From NCBI GenBank assembly GCA_964035545.1, contig OZ037769.1, forward strand, positions 17,117,633-17,181,632: a stretch of 64,000 bases of DNA, in the 5' to 3' direction. Made by a program: the position numbers and the translations under genes. The DNA is from Bugula neritina (Eukaryota > Bryozoa > Gymnolaemata > Cheilostomatida > Bugulidae). How positions within the stretch are numbered: position 1 is the first letter of the stretch; each line of letters begins with the position of its first letter. Positions 37,301 through 48,727 of this stretch are shown here, piece after piece. The notes under the pieces are model-generated. The model made no database searches, was not told the DNA's origin, and saw nothing but the letters and a program-made list of their open reading frames with translations.

Positions 37301-38670
37301 GAGCTGATGTGGTATCTGGTGTTGCTGAGTGAGTGGGTGAGTGAGTGAGTGAGTGAGCGATAGTCAGTGAGTGAGTGAGTGAGTGAGTGAGTGAGTGAGT
37401 GAGTGAGTGAGTGAGTGAGTGAGTGAGTGAGTGAGTGAGTGAGTGAGTGAGTGAGTGAGTGAGTGAGTGAGTGAGTGAGTGAGTGAGTGAGTGAGTGAGT
37501 GAGTGAGTGAGTGAGTGAGTGAGTGAGTGAGTGAGTGAGTGAGTGAGTGAGTGAGTGAGTGAGTGAGTGAGTGAGTGAGTGAGTGAGTGAGTGAGTGAGT
37601 GAGTGAGTGAGTGAGTGAGTGAGTGAGTGAGTGAGTGAGTGAGTGAGTGAGTGAGTAAGTGAGTGAGTCACCTATAACAGAACTGTATTCTGTACGACTC
37701 AGCTAGTTGAAGGCGTGTTGACTCAATCTAACTGATTTGGTTATATTTAGAAGCCGCCATCTACGTGATCATATCTGGTAAGCCATGCTCGCTTCAACCT
37801 TCTCAACTATTAAATTCTGGTTTCATTGGAACACAACTGGGACCCGGTTGCCTTCTTTTCCTTTTACTCATTATGTAACAGAGGAAAAGCTCTGTTTCAT
37901 GAACTTGATTTGAGTTAATTCAGCGGCAACTTTCTAATACCTTTGCTCCTTGTGTTGACCTGTTTCCTCCCATTTCACGTGGCCACTGGAGTGGTCCTAT
38001 AAATTTGCAAGTTGCTAGTGATAACCCTTAGCAGATTTAATTTATTGTTTTTACGCAGTAATAGTGCTACTCTTGCTCTAGTTGGGCCAATCAACATGCT
38101 TTATGCGTTAAACAGCTTGGCCAATGGCTGTGGGTTATGCAACAGGTGAACCAATGGCTGAATATTTAACAAAGTACATTGACGGTGTTATTATTTACAG
38201 AACCGAATGCAGGAGAGTCTGAAGTTGTTTGACTCAATATGTAACAACAAATGGTTTGGCAATACGTCCATCATCCTCTTCCTGAACAAGAAGGACCTGT
38301 TTGAGATAAAGATAAAGAAATCACCTTTGACTATTGCCTTCCCAGAATACACCGGTCAGTACCAGATCTGCCAACTCCTCTAAACTACTGTCTGTGTTGA
38401 GTGACTCATAGCAGTAATACTAACCATGCTGTATACTGGTTGCTATGGTAACAACCTTGACACTATCTCCATTGTGTTACAGGTCCGCAGTCGTACGAGG
38501 AGGCTGGCGCTTTTATTCAAGTTCAGTTTGAAACTAAAAACAAATCAGAGAACAAAGAGATCTACTGCCACCAGACGTGCGCCACTGATACGGAGAACGT
38601 GCAGTTTGTGTTTGATGCTGTCACTGACGTCATCATAGCTAACAATCTGAGGGGGTGTGGCCTCTACTGA
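29035..38670 (+). CDS. GNAO: G protein alpha-o subunit (354 aa)
   Basis: This is a complete heterotrimeric G-protein alpha subunit coupling membrane receptors to effectors. Eight exons: 29035-29152, 29737-29779, 35332-35473, 35604-35764, 36100-36228, 37165-37294, 38201-38354 and 38483-38670; phases are consistent and the length equals the usual 354. It starts [15 protein letters not shown], with the Gly2/Cys3 acylation signal. The nucleotide-binding elements are all intact: P-loop GAGESGKST (40-48), switch I RTRVKTTG with Arg179, switch [14 protein letters not shown] with catalytic Gln205, NKKD, and TCAT. The C-terminus NNLRGCGLY, with the ADP-ribosylation cysteine at -4, is the Go rather than Gi form. 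Intron 2 (5.5 kb) contains a nested gene and several arrays; intron 6 is mostly a GTGA array. Confidence 0.96.
29160..29420 (+). repeat. (AGT)n array in Galpha-o intron 1
   Basis: About 250 bp of agt units with actagt and ttctag interruptions, starting a few bases after the exon 1 donor. Serine- or valine-rich frames are artefacts. Confidence 0.95.
29913..30202 (+). CDS. Possible membrane-protein exons inside Galpha-o intron 2
   Basis: The segment 29913-29967 has an acceptor (cccctcag), an open hydrophobic frame ([18 protein letters not shown]) and a consensus donor. The segment 30102-30202 has an acceptor (ctggcag) and reads [18 protein letters not shown] then [11 protein letters not shown] and a stop. 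Both look like transmembrane exons on the plus strand. They do not join directly, because the first ends in phase 0 and the second needs phase 1, and no start exon is assigned. They could be two exons of an unfound small gene sharing this intron, exons of the candidate at 24275, or chance. Confidence 0.25.
29975..30035 (+). repeat. G-rich gtgtagggtagg repeat
   Basis: About five degenerate copies of aggggtgtagggt, a G-tract-rich stretch in Galpha-o intron 2. Confidence 0.75.
30565..31310 (+). repeat. (CT)n / (TCTCCC)n polypyrimidine array, about 0.75 kb
   Basis: A core of roughly 70 units of 8 bp (tctccctc) is flanked on both sides by pure CT dinucleotide runs. It is strand-asymmetric polypyrimidine/polypurine DNA and could form triplex structures. 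It lies in Galpha-o intron 2. Open frames of 250-300 residues across it are artefacts. Confidence 0.95.
31320..32697. other. Intronic DNA before the nested gene
   Basis: AT-rich Galpha-o intron 2 sequence with no supportable exon. A possible 5'-UTR acceptor (ttttaacag) ends at 32639, 58 bp before the nested gene's ATG. The promoter of that gene should be in this interval, but I see no clear element. Confidence 0.4.
32698..33885 (+). CDS. Nested intronless ankyrin / SOCS-box-like protein (395 aa)
   Basis: This single uninterrupted frame starts at the first ATG ([15 protein letters not shown]) and ends YRD-stop, on the same strand inside Galpha-o intron 2. Ankyrin-like helices are visible at about residues 45-75 ([19 protein letters not shown]), 82-112, 117-142 and 190-216 ([20 protein letters not shown], then GAKVN). 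Residues 336-376 ([16 protein letters not shown] onward) fit the layout of a SOCS box, but the BC-box cysteine is replaced by alanine. This layout matches ASB-type substrate adaptors of Cullin-5 E3 ligases, so that role is inferred; a degenerate box might not bind Elongin. GC-rich codon use supports a real gene. Lack of introns in an intron-rich region suggests retrocopy origin. Confidence 0.75.
   Translation: MDDESKDERQLIKEVGHAMYKGDIKRFREIVEDPEFCINAQVAENAPILIYAVILGNLEMVKEILAHPNFSACQSMMGPKEMTAYHFVKKDNLECIKALYPLCKEYLNFCGGKHHLKPLQLAIREGTAAVDALLGLGADPTALLDSANSEVMEELLRPDNENSLALFRYFMYQRLHQYHVLHSGSDSRVYSLLYYAIKVGHCKAVCELLKRGAKVNYKIRPTFDNANLSNVAIRNVQVRNPQYGAKPEDTVEIAWRVIEASAEPPSFFVILEFYTTHLARKLSCLGAEERLPKHLVEGLMRILAAAFANTHSLQNDELISYNRSPCNFVLINCQNSPLQQLAANSLRRQLLENGQNNIAEALHCERIDPGLHSMIAMDKVRDKYLERIRAHFYRD
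33886..34721. other. Intronic DNA after the nested gene
   Basis: No exon is supportable. An aataaa-containing word (catAATAAATAA, about 34020) is the likely poly(A) signal of the nested gene. Confidence 0.45.
34722..34970 (+). promoter_or_regulatory. 30-bp minisatellite: eight RFX X-box motifs
   Basis: The unit is exactly 30 bp. Each contains gttaccatagcaac, or the variant with g at position 7, at 34729, 34759, 34789, 34819, 34849, 34879, 34909 and 34939. This fits the RFX consensus RYYNYY-N(1-3)-RRNRAC. The same 14-mer occurs once in reverse orientation in Galpha-o intron 7 (38439-38452). It lies in Galpha-o intron 2, 360 bp before exon 3. Enhancer activity is inferred only. Confidence 0.6.
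36331..36388. repeat. 24-bp inverted repeat hairpin in Galpha-o intron 5
   Basis: Arms 36331-36354 and 36365-36388 pair with a single mismatch around a 10-base loop. The perfect inner 19 bp read ggtgacaccatgatgacac. The size resembles a small fold-back element or a short pre-miRNA stem. Confidence 0.8.
36627..36800 (+). repeat. 46-bp repeat with paired acceptor and donor words
   Basis: Four copies in Galpha-o intron 5. Each contains tatcacaggtaaaggtaagt, i.e. an acceptor-like cacag, six bases, and a consensus donor gtaagt. The last copy has lost the donor. Confidence 0.85.
37320..37672 (+). repeat. (GTGA)n array after the exon 6 donor
   Basis: About 85 near-perfect gtga units start some 25 bases after the donor at 37295. 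Each unit overlaps to spell the donor hexamer gtgagt. Confidence 0.95.
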
Positions 38671-40271
38671 TCTAGGGGCGTGGCTGACCCGACACGTCTG
38701 CAGCCATCTTCTTTCAAAGCTCAGTCAGTGACTTATGGTTAAGGGCGAGATGTAGTGCATACATTCCGCCAATCATGTTTCAAGTCATATTCATAGTTGA
38801 TTTATTCAGCCAATCAGCATTGGCGTTGTATATGTTTAGCCAATCAGCAATAGAGTTGTAGCCGTATTCAATTTAGAACGACTACAATATCAGTGACAAT
38901 CATTTTGTCTTGTATATGTTGTGTAGATTCTACGTACTCTATCCTTTATTGTCATTTTAACTGCTGCTATTATCTACTATATTTATAGCCGTTTATTATT
39001 CCTATAGGACTGCTTTTATTGGGTGACTCATTACTCAAATGTCTCAATATTAAATGATTTAATAATTGGCTCGTTAGTTTAGGAGTTACGCTCCCCTTTA
39101 TTGTTTTACGTTTTGTATTGTATTTGAAGTCATATTTTCTATTACAACCTCGTGTTAGTTTGTGAGTCAATTTTATTATAGTGTTTACAGCAATATTCAA
39201 CATAGTTTTCTGTGTACATCAGAGTTGTCTTATTTACTGCATGCTTTGATGGCTCAACGTAAGAAAGATGTCAGTTTGTAACATCTTAGACTGGGATCCT
39301 AAACGATGTTTATAGCTTCATATTTAGCATATAAATGAAAGTTGTCCTGTACTAAAATTTCTGTCAAGTGGCATTTTTTTAGGCCATCGCTCTACAATCT
39401 GTACTGGACTCTGTGAACATTTAATCGGCCTGTGTGGAGTTAAGTTCTATTTCGTTCATGTTTCTCATCTAGTTTAAAAACAGTCAAGTACTACTTAACT
39501 CACACAAGTCAGTACTTAACTCATGCTAGTCAAGTACAATCAATTACTCAGCTACTGTCTATTACTTGTATATGTATTATGTTTATTAGCTATATACTTC
39601 TCTATTGTATTTAATTTTTTGTTGTATGAAATACAGATTTCCCTCACAGTCTTGTCTCACTGTTATTATGATGACTATCACTACTTGAAGATATTTCCTG
39701 CTTTACCCCCCCCCCCCCCACCTTTTTTTCTAAGGAAATTATTACTGCCAGCATTACTGCTATGTTGACTGGTCTGTGCAAAAAATAATTTATAGAATTT
39801 TTAAAACATGCAAAATCTAAAGAGGTGCTTAAGAAACAAAAATTAGGTTATCAGTATTATGGTTGCATTATAGTATTCTGTTGCAGCTTTTATTATTAAA
39901 TTTTTTTACCCTGCAGCATAAAATACTGTTTTATATACGATAAATCTATATGATACAGTAATTAAAGTACTAATTAAATGAAATGCTATTAGTTTGCATA
40001 GCTGTCCCAAAAATAAAAATCGAGAGAACCAATTTTCAAGGACCTACTAATTATATCATTTATTACTACTGTTAAATGTAGAAAGCCCGGAGTTGTCAGT
40101 CATCGTACATTTTGTTTCGCTTATTTGTAGCGAGCAAACTAGAAGGTCATTGACGAATGTCAAGGTAGAAAATCGTTTCCTGTTTTTAAAATTGAAAACT
40201 GGACATTTTTATCGTTCAGGGTTAAATAGAATGACTATTTGAAGTTAAAAACCCTAATAACTTAGAAGAAA
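38671..40271. other. Intergenic DNA between Galpha-o and ALG10
   Basis: The Galpha-o 3' UTR and ALG10 promoter region. It has two repeated words with CCAAT boxes (gccaatcagca at about 38811 and 38840), a poly-C run at 39708-39719 and AT-rich DNA. No exon is supportable. Confidence 0.5.
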
Positions 40272-42877
40272 ATGGGAGTTTTCAAGTTTTTAGTTGTTCA
40301 GTCTGTTGTTGTTATATTAAGTTCCTTACTAGCTTGGCATATATCACAATATGGGCATCAGCCTACTGCCTATATGGATGAAATATTTCATATCCCACAA
40401 GCTCAGAAGTACTGCAACGGCTCGTTTGAAGAGGTAATTTAACCGACATGGTTCATTTAAATTAGCTGTAGGATTTATATTTTTTTTTCAGTAGTTGGCC
40501 AAGAAGTTTAACTTTATGAATGACTCTCGTACTATGTACTAAATTTAAAATTACCATAAGTTAATGCATAAGTATAATTAATTGCAATTCTACTAGTACT
40601 AGTAGTAATACTACTTTAGTACTTGAGTACTGGTAGAATAGTAATACTATAAATATTAGCACTAGTATAAATTTTAGATTTAGTTTGATTGCTATTTTAC
40701 TTATTTAGGAAATGACTTCACTTTTTAAAAAAATTAAAACTTATTCAAATTTTGGTGTCTTAATAATATTATTAAAATATTAAAAAACAGAAAGTACAGT
40801 GATTGGTAGTCAAAGTCATACTCAAAGTCATACTCATAGTCATACTCAAAGTCATACTCATATTGGTGTTGATTGTGATTTTGTTACTTCAACTCTATAT
40901 AGATAATTTTGAATTAAGCAGGGCATTGCAAACCTTTGCATTTTGTTTCAATCAATTTATTTAAAAAATTTACGTTCATGCCGAAAGCTTGATTTTGCTT
41001 GATTTGCCACGCTACTGTATCAGAATTTTTATTGGTTAGTGGGATCCAAAGATTACCACGTTACCTGGACTATACCTGTTCAGCGTTGGTTTACTGAAGC
41101 CCTTTCAGCAGATACTATCCGCCACCAACCGTGAGCTTTGCTCAGTACTCAATCTCAGACTCGTTAACAGTCTTTTCTGTGCCGGAAACTTCTATTTATT
41201 CGTTGTAATCACTGAAACTCTCAACAAGAAAAACAAACAGGTAATAAAATCATTTTAATGTTGCCAGTAGAGAATGCATAGTTTTGAAAGTCTAAAATGT
41301 TAAAAGTGTAACTGATATTAGCCTGTAAGTTTGACTTATACACAACTTTACAGGAGAATTATACTCTACTGAAAGCGCTGACACTGAGTCTCATGCCGCT
41401 GCTCTTCTTCTTCAACTTCCTGTTTTACACCGACTCAGGTAGGTTTTGCTGACTCGGCTGAGTCATTCTCAACATCTTCATTGAAAATGTTCAATTTTAA
41501 ATTTTATTTTATTGAAAATTCTGACTTGATGGTTATATTTGTCTCAAGTTGTATATTTATTTATTTCAGAGAGAGATGTAACTTTTTATCTCTTTCTTTC
41601 AGTATAATGAAATAATTTCCATTAAGCACTCACTCTCTCTAATCATGAAAATATTATCTAACCTCCACCTTAAACTTGGAAATTGTTTTAATAGAATATT
41701 TAAACTCTTATAAGTGACATTTGACCTCACTCCAACATGTTCTGTTGCATTATATTACACAGTATAATGGTATGACATCATTATTGCGCTGTATCATTGT
41801 ACATTATATTATTTAGACGTAACATGAGAGTATTATTCTCTGCAGGATCGCTGTTCTTCATTCTCTATGCCTATTACTACCATCTGAAAGGCTCTTACTC
41901 TGCGGCGGCAATACTTGGTATGATTTCTATGATATTCCGGCAGACTAACATAGTGTGGGTTTTCTTCATGGCTCTCTGCAACGTCTCCAGGATTCTGTAT
42001 AAGTACGTTTACCTCAGACTATCTTATCACTTAATACATGCATATATTATATACATGTGTGTGTATAGTACAGAGTAAGGTAGCAGAGGCGAGTTTAATG
42101 TCGCTACTGTGTGTTATCCTCAGGCAGATGAGACTGGAGAATAGAGAAACTCACACCATCTGCTTTCTGCTCACTCACTCCCTCCCTGTGTTTGTCATCA
42201 ACACCATCATATCCTGTTGGAGTTATGCCATCGTCGGAGGCACCGCTATAGCCTTTGTTCTCTGGAACGGCAGCGTTGTGGTTGGTGATAAATCAGCTCA
42301 CGAAGCTTCATTTAACCCACCCCAACTGGGCTACTTTGCACTCTTCACTCTAGGTCTATCTTTGATGCATCTAGTCACAGCTAATAAGATCAAGCAGTTC
42401 CTTAACAATATTTGTAGCAACTTGTTTGTTTACACGGTTGTCATAGCAACAAGCTCTTTGTTGATATACCGGTTTACGCAGGTACACCCGTACCTTCTAG
42501 CTGACAATAGACACTACACGTTCTACTTCTGGTCTAAACTCTATGCCAGGTTCACCTGGGGCAGGTACATCCTGTTACCCGTGTACTTGTTTAGCCTCTG
42601 GTCCATAAACCATAGTCTCAGCCACATACACAGCATGATTAGAGGCTGCTTGTGGGTGTGTATCTGTGCCGCCCTTCTTCCTCAGAAGCTCATAGAGTTC
42701 CGGTACTTTGTGGTGCCGTACATGCTGATCCGACTCCACATGAAAGGGGAGACAACCCGCAGCCTTCTACTCGAACTCACTCTGTATATTCTCATCAACT
42801 CCTTCACTCTGCACAGATTTCTATATAAACCCATATTCTGGCCTAATGTGGAAGAACCCCAGAGAATTATGTGGTGA
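40272..42877 (+). CDS. ALG10: Dol-P-Glc alpha-1,2-glucosyltransferase ALG10 (452 aa)
   Basis: Adds the third and last glucose to the lipid-linked oligosaccharide on the lumenal side of the ER before transfer by oligosaccharyltransferase. Five exons in consistent phase: 40272-40433, 41040-41240, 41354-41438, 41846-42002 and 42124-42877. The family hallmark YMDEIFHIPQAQKYC lies just after the first membrane helix, then WDPKITTLPGLY, and FRQTNIVWV in exon 4. Multiple hydrophobic segments continue to the C-terminus. The length is close to the usual 460-475. Introns are short and almost free of tandem repeats, unlike every neighbour. A poly(A) signal aataaa lies at 42972. It converges with DNAI3, leaving 258 bp between the stops. 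Confidence 0.95.
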
Positions 42878-43135
42878 TGATTTGACTGGCTTCTTAGTGG
42901 TTACAAAGGAAATAGGTCGGTCACACTGACCAATCATATCACAGGAAACATGTATTGTAAAATACTAATGAAATAAAATAGAATGCAAATATATGCTGGA
43001 CAATAATTATGTACACAATTTGGAGTTGTCTTCCATCCTCTGCAATACACTGCATAGCTTTGACAGATGTTAGTTAGAATTAGAATGCTTATAATTAGTT
43101 AAATATGTCAATAATAAATAAATAATTGTAAGTTT

Positions 43136-46100
43136 TTATGTCTCGGGCAGTATTTCTTCATCTTCCTTTAGTATTCCCAGCAGACGTAAGAAGTTGCGCT
43201 CTTCTTCCAGAAACCCATTATATTCATTTTTATCTCTCATATCTTTCTCCTCATCGGTGAGAGTGACATTCGGTGCAATCTAAAAATAGAGCACGCAATG
43301 GTGTTATACTAGCAGACGGTCTGATGCTTACAGTAGCAGACGACAAACAATGTAGCCTCTAAAACAAATAATGTGTATGTGATGGAGACTGGTTTGAATC
43401 TTGTGCATAAATCTAGTAAAAAGAGAAGTTCTATGATGTCAGCCTTTACCTGCATTACTGCCACACTCTGACTAACCTGAGAATAAATCAAGTCTAAAGT
43501 GGGACAACTCCTACTTTTGAATAATGTTTCTCGTATATCATGTTAAATAGTGATGGGATTTATATTTCATGTGACAAACACAAATTCTAGTAAGTAAACA
43601 TAAACGGAGTATTGCAGTAATAAATTAGTTGCTTTGACAAACTTATAAAATTATTTTATCGCTACTAACCCCCATTTTTCTTTTATTTTCTGCTTCTATT
43701 TCTCTCTTTTCCTCTTCTCTGAAGTTCCATCTGGCGACCACAAAGTTCCTTCTTGCAACTTCACGGTCTAAGTAGGCCTGGACAGCTTGCAGCTGAAACA
43801 CAAAACATCACCACACCTGTATTATAATATTATATCTCTACTTTTGTATTATAATATTATATCTCTACTCTCGTATTATAATATTATATCTCTACAGTCT
43901 ACATGTATTATAATATTATATCTTTACTCTCGTATTATAATATTATATCTATACAAGCATTGTAATATTAGATCACCACACCTGTATTGTAATATACTAC
44001 ACTGTAATAATGTGTGTAAGATATGATTGAAGGAGTTACCTCCCCGGCAGTAGCGTGTCTAAGACTCCAAGGTATTTCCATGACATGCAGAGTACCAGAG
44101 TTGTCTCCCACTGCTAGCAGGTGCTGCCGGTGAGTGATCTGGAAGGGGTAGATGCAGGTGATGGGGTGGGCTGACACATTCTGGTTCATAGAAGGCTCGT
44201 GAGTTTTCTCTAACAAGTCCCAAATATCTACACTGCCATCATCTCTGGCAATGTACAAGACACCGGGTCGGGACGGGGACCAGAAGCCCGAAGTTAGCTG
44301 TCTTCTAGTGGTAGGGGACCTGAGGATAGGGCCGCTGCTCACCCCCTCCTTCCAGACGGTGAAGGTCCAGCCGCCCACGCACAGCACGATGTCTCTGAAG
44401 AAGGGGGACCTCTGCACACAGATGATACGCCCGTCATGCAGCCCGTGGTAGTAGGCCGGTTTGGGAGTCTGTATCTTCCCGCTGTCTTGATCTTTCTGCG
44501 GCATCCAGTCCAGATAAACCAGGTCACCATCTTCAGTGCCGCAGTAGAAGTGCGTGTTGACTCCAGTGAGGGTTTTCTTCTCTTTTCCTGATGGAGGTTT
44601 TCCAACCCCTGCCGTGAAATGACCTCCAGGTCCGATGGATTCCTTCAACTCTTCCGACCCTTTGTTGATAACACTGAAACAGTCAGAGTAGCTGTGTACA
44701 CACAGACCTCTACCTCTTTACACGTACCTCTACTCTACCTCATTACACGTACATCTACCTCATTACACGTACATCTACTCTACCTCATTACACGTACATC
44801 TACTCTACCTCTTTACACGTACCTCTACTCTACTTATTAATATGAACAAGTAAAGATTCCTCTCATCACATAAGTATATAGCAGATGCATTGTTGAACTA
44901 CACAACTAGATATTAGCAGAAAATACAATAAACCCTGATACCTTTTATCTCCTTGCACTTCTGATATTGAAAAGACGGTAGGGTTGTGATCACCCCCGGG
45001 CTCACTCTTGTGGAGATGCACTTTCATCAGAGGTCTCCAGGCTAAGTCTAGCTGTTTCAGAGGGGAGGCATTGGTAAGGTTGGAGTGTTCACTGCCCTTC
45101 TTCTGGTCCACCTTGGAGACTGGTCTTATATCCCACACTAGGACTGAGTGGTCGGCCGCTGCTGTCATTATCTAGCAGCAGAAACATTACAGAATCTGAC
45201 ATGAGGTGAGATTTTATTTAGCTGGGACTGGATTCCTACATAATATACTAATGATGTGGCCTCAGCGAGGCAGTTACACCTAAACCGTTGCCCTTACGCC
45301 TCCTGAGACAGAATTACCTGCACACATTGTCCAGATCTGCTTTCCTGGGCCACACCCATTCTGGTGAGCTCCATGTGATCTGGCACCCAGAGGAGGTCGG
45401 TGATGGCTGCCTTGTGACTGTGCTCTATGCTAGACACGGCTACATACCGTACTATGGGCGTCTCCATGGGGTTCTCATCCGAATATCCTGTGAACCATAG
45501 GCTATTTATATTATTTGACTCACACAGTTGTGATGTAAACTTGTATGCAGGCAGTAGAGTTTGCTTAGTTTATAGAGAAACGTGATATTGACAAGAGAAG
45601 ACGAATCTAGCAACACATTTTTTGATGACAAGGGAAGACAAACCTGGTAAAGTGTTGAGAGTATTCTTTTTCTTTTCTTGTTTATTGGATCTTTGGTTTT
45701 TCAGTCTCTCAGCATGAGCTGATAAATCCCACATAACTACCTGTCCACTTAGACAGCCACCTACACAAAGTGTAAGCATATTAAACTCAATGTGATAGCA
45801 AGTGCCCTTTATATTGATTTAGTAAGAGTACTATATGGGGCCAGTTCAGGTGTACTTGGTAGTTGATAGCCTACTCTTAGGTAATACATCTTTCTGTAGT
45901 GATTCAAGACATACTCTGTATAGCGACTTGATATGTTTTCTGTAGTAACATAAGGCATACTTAGTAGTGACTTAAGACATACGCCGTAGTAACATGAGAC
46001 ATACTCTGTAGTAACCAGTGAGATAGTGCAGACAACTCACCAGCTACATAATTTGGTTCTGTCGGGCAGAATCGGAAGCAGTAGACGTCTTCGGGAGCCT

Positions 46101-48409
46101 CTAGAAGGAGCAATGGGTGAATCGGGTCAACGAAGCTCCAGATGAGAATGAGGGAAGGAGTCATAATGATCTTGTGGGAATTATCTACTCGGGCGTCAAA
46201 CCCCATCTTCTGTGCAACAGATACCGCTACTAGCCCCTTGATTGTGGGGTGCCAGTCTATGCAAGTAATTGTCTTCTCTTTACTAAACAGCAAGTCGGTG
46301 AATGATTGGAACTCCTTCAGATGACTGTCGGCCTTATTTCCAAAAGTGTTGTCATCTGGAATTATATGAAAATAGCATCAAACATTTGTGAAGCAAATTA
46401 ATAAGTGAATTACAACAAAACTTGAAGGAAAACTTTAAAATAAAATTGTACTGTAAAAACATATTGCAAGTATCTATGGTATTATATAGCCATGGTTATT
46501 ATACCCACTAAATTGCTAAACAATACCGAAAATTGAAATTTTCTTTCAACTAATTAAAAATTATGAAAGTTTAAATTCAAAATAACCTACGAGTAACTCG
46601 GCCTGATGAACTATAAGGAAAACAGAATATAATACTAGAAATTCTTAAGTTTCTACTTTGCTCTTTCAGTGAAACTGAGAAAACTAAAATATTTTATTCA
46701 CCATTTGAAAGTGAAGTCCAGTCATCAAAGAAAACATTCATTATCTCATTTTGCTGCAGGGCCTCTTCAAACCTCGGTCTCACATCCGTCATGAATGAGC
46801 TCAACGTCTGCTTCTCAAACTCTGTCTTCTGCTGCTCCTCAGAAAACTCTCGATATTCGTACTGGGTGTTGGCATTCTTTGGGTACTTCCATTCCGTCTG
46901 ACTGGAGATATCAATGCTCTCAGGGATAGCCTAAGATATCACACATAACATGTATTTACAGTGCACTTTTGCTAAGTCTCGCAATCAGTATGTAGTTAAA
47001 ATAGACCTCTGCTAAGTTCCAGAATAGAAAGCATAGCAATAAGTATAATAAAACTAATATCAAATACATGTGACTATTTATATAATATGTAAAACTAGTA
47101 AAATTTCAATTAAGAAAATCACAGACCTGAGTAGCACAATCCTGCTCTATTTTCACAACATCGAAACTGGCATCTTCATATGCAGTGCATTCGATGTAAG
47201 CGTCTTTGGCATCGCCAACATTCCTATCCTTAAATGTGACGGGAGCCCCAAAGTCCTTCCTCACTCTTACAATAGACTGAGAAATCAGTGGTCTATTTGT
47301 TACTAGCGATTCCTCTTTTACTTCATTTTCACTTCCTGTAAAGATATTCACACTTAATGAATAAACAGCATGATGGCTGACTGAGAGTGTATAAAATGTA
47401 GAGCTCTAGTGTTAGTAACTCAATGACTGTGAAAACTATAACATGTTTGACCTTGAGTGACCCAGTCTTTAGGAACTGGAGGCACGTATTTGTAGACAAC
47501 CTGTTCCCCTTCCTCTTCTTCTTCGCCTTCTGCTTTTACCTGCCAATAAAATGACAAGAGTATTCACTATATTCTGTTTACACCGCAATTGCATAGAACA
47601 TGATGTCATTGAAAGGGATTCAAATATAATGATAAATAATCTTTATTTAAAAATACTTTAAAATTAACTTTGCATTAAATATACTAATATTATTGTTGGA
47701 TATATTCAAATTAAAGTGTTTGATAATTGATGTGAGAATCTGCAACGTCAACTGCCACATAAGCATTTTGCAACTTAAAAACTCAACTTACTTCCGGAGC
47801 TACTAACAGAGCATCTTTAGCTTCAACAGATAAAATTATGACAAAATTTTCGCCAAATTTGTAGTCTAAATCAGCGATAAGTATAATGTCATCTTCAGGG
47901 TAGTCTTGAATCTTCTTTTTTATAGGAGAGAAGTCGCTAACAGCAGCTCTTTTAAAAATGTCATCAAGTATACTTTGTTTTGTTCGAATTTTAACTAGTT
48001 TGTCCTCCTCAGTGTTAGCATCACCAAGGTTAAACATTTCCTGAGTCATTGATGATAAAAAGAGTGATTTTGCTCCTTCTGGTAATTCATCTGGTATTGT
48101 AAATGCTTCAATCTTTGCTTTCATCATATTATCAACAATTTCCACCTTTTCTTCATCTTCAGTTTTTGCAGATGCCGTCTTTTTCTTAGCACTTTTTTTG
48201 CTACTTTTGTCAGATCTTCCAGACTTTGGAGATTTTGGAGACTTTGCTCTAACCGACTTAGACGGAGTGCTTGGTTTAGATCCTGCAGATTTGCCAGATT
48301 TAGCTGAGCCTGGTTTTGAATTAGGCTTTGATCCAACGGCAATTGTTGTATCTTCATCTTTTTCTTCAGTAACTGCTGTTACTTTTTCTTTTTCAGAATC
48401 ATCAGCCAT
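43136..48409 (-). CDS. DNAI3: Axonemal dynein intermediate chain DNAI3 / WDR63 (958 aa)
   Basis: This is an intermediate chain of inner-arm dynein in motile cilia. Eleven minus-strand exons: 47792-48409, 47452-47539, 47127-47335, 46702-46930, 46041-46355, 45644-45760, 45318-45487, 44942-45171, 44040-44673, 43670-43792 and 43136-43279; all phases close. The N-terminus has a Ser/Lys/Pro-rich tract (about residues 25-85). Conserved stretches include FKRAAVSDFSPIKKKI, KDAYIECTAYEDASF, TEWKYPKNANTQYEYREF and ALQQNEIMN. The WD-repeat half includes CIDWHPTIKGLVAVSV, GQVVMWDLS, HSVLVWDIRP and DDGSVDIWDLLEK. A charged coiled segment follows (EEEKREIEAENKRKM). Human WDR63 has 891 residues; the extra length is mostly N-terminal. 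An X-box lies 75 bp upstream of the ATG. Confidence 0.93.
43800..43985 (+). repeat. About 25-bp AT-rich tandem repeat
   Basis: Five to six imperfect copies of tattataatattatatctct in the last-but-one intron of DNAI3. Confidence 0.85.
44700..44838 (+). repeat. About 24-bp repeat (tctacctcattacacgtaca)
   Basis: Five imperfect copies in the DNAI3 intron between the exons starting at 45171 and 44673. Confidence 0.85.
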
Positions 48410-48727
48410 AGTTAACAGTATTTGTTGAGTATCAATCTGCAATCACTCGTGAACCTTTTCTGCCATTTAAACGCCTAAAGGAAGTTTCTTAGCAACTATG
48501 TGCGACAACGTTTTACAGCGCCAAGAAAGTCGGGATAACACGGTGTTTACACGAATTGAAAAATATATGTTTACGCTTGTTTCCTGTCTCAAGGTTGACT
48601 GAAGGTTACAGAAACTGTAACCGCTGTATTAAAAATAATTTTAATTCGTCACTAGTTGTAATTTTTATCTCAAATTTTGACTATTTTTACATCATGTGTT
48701 TTACATGTGTATGTTCTTAAACTCGAA
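48410..48727. promoter_or_regulatory. Bidirectional promoter DNAI3 / RNFT with X-box
   Basis: Only 318 bp separate the two divergent ATGs. The sequence gtttcttagcaac at 48484-48496 fits the RFX X-box consensus in both orientations and lies 75 bp from the DNAI3 start, the usual place and target class for RFX control of cilia genes. An inverted repeat ggttacag-aaa-ctgtaacc (48604-48622) lies closer to RNFT. Transcription start sites cannot be read from the sequence. Confidence 0.55.
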
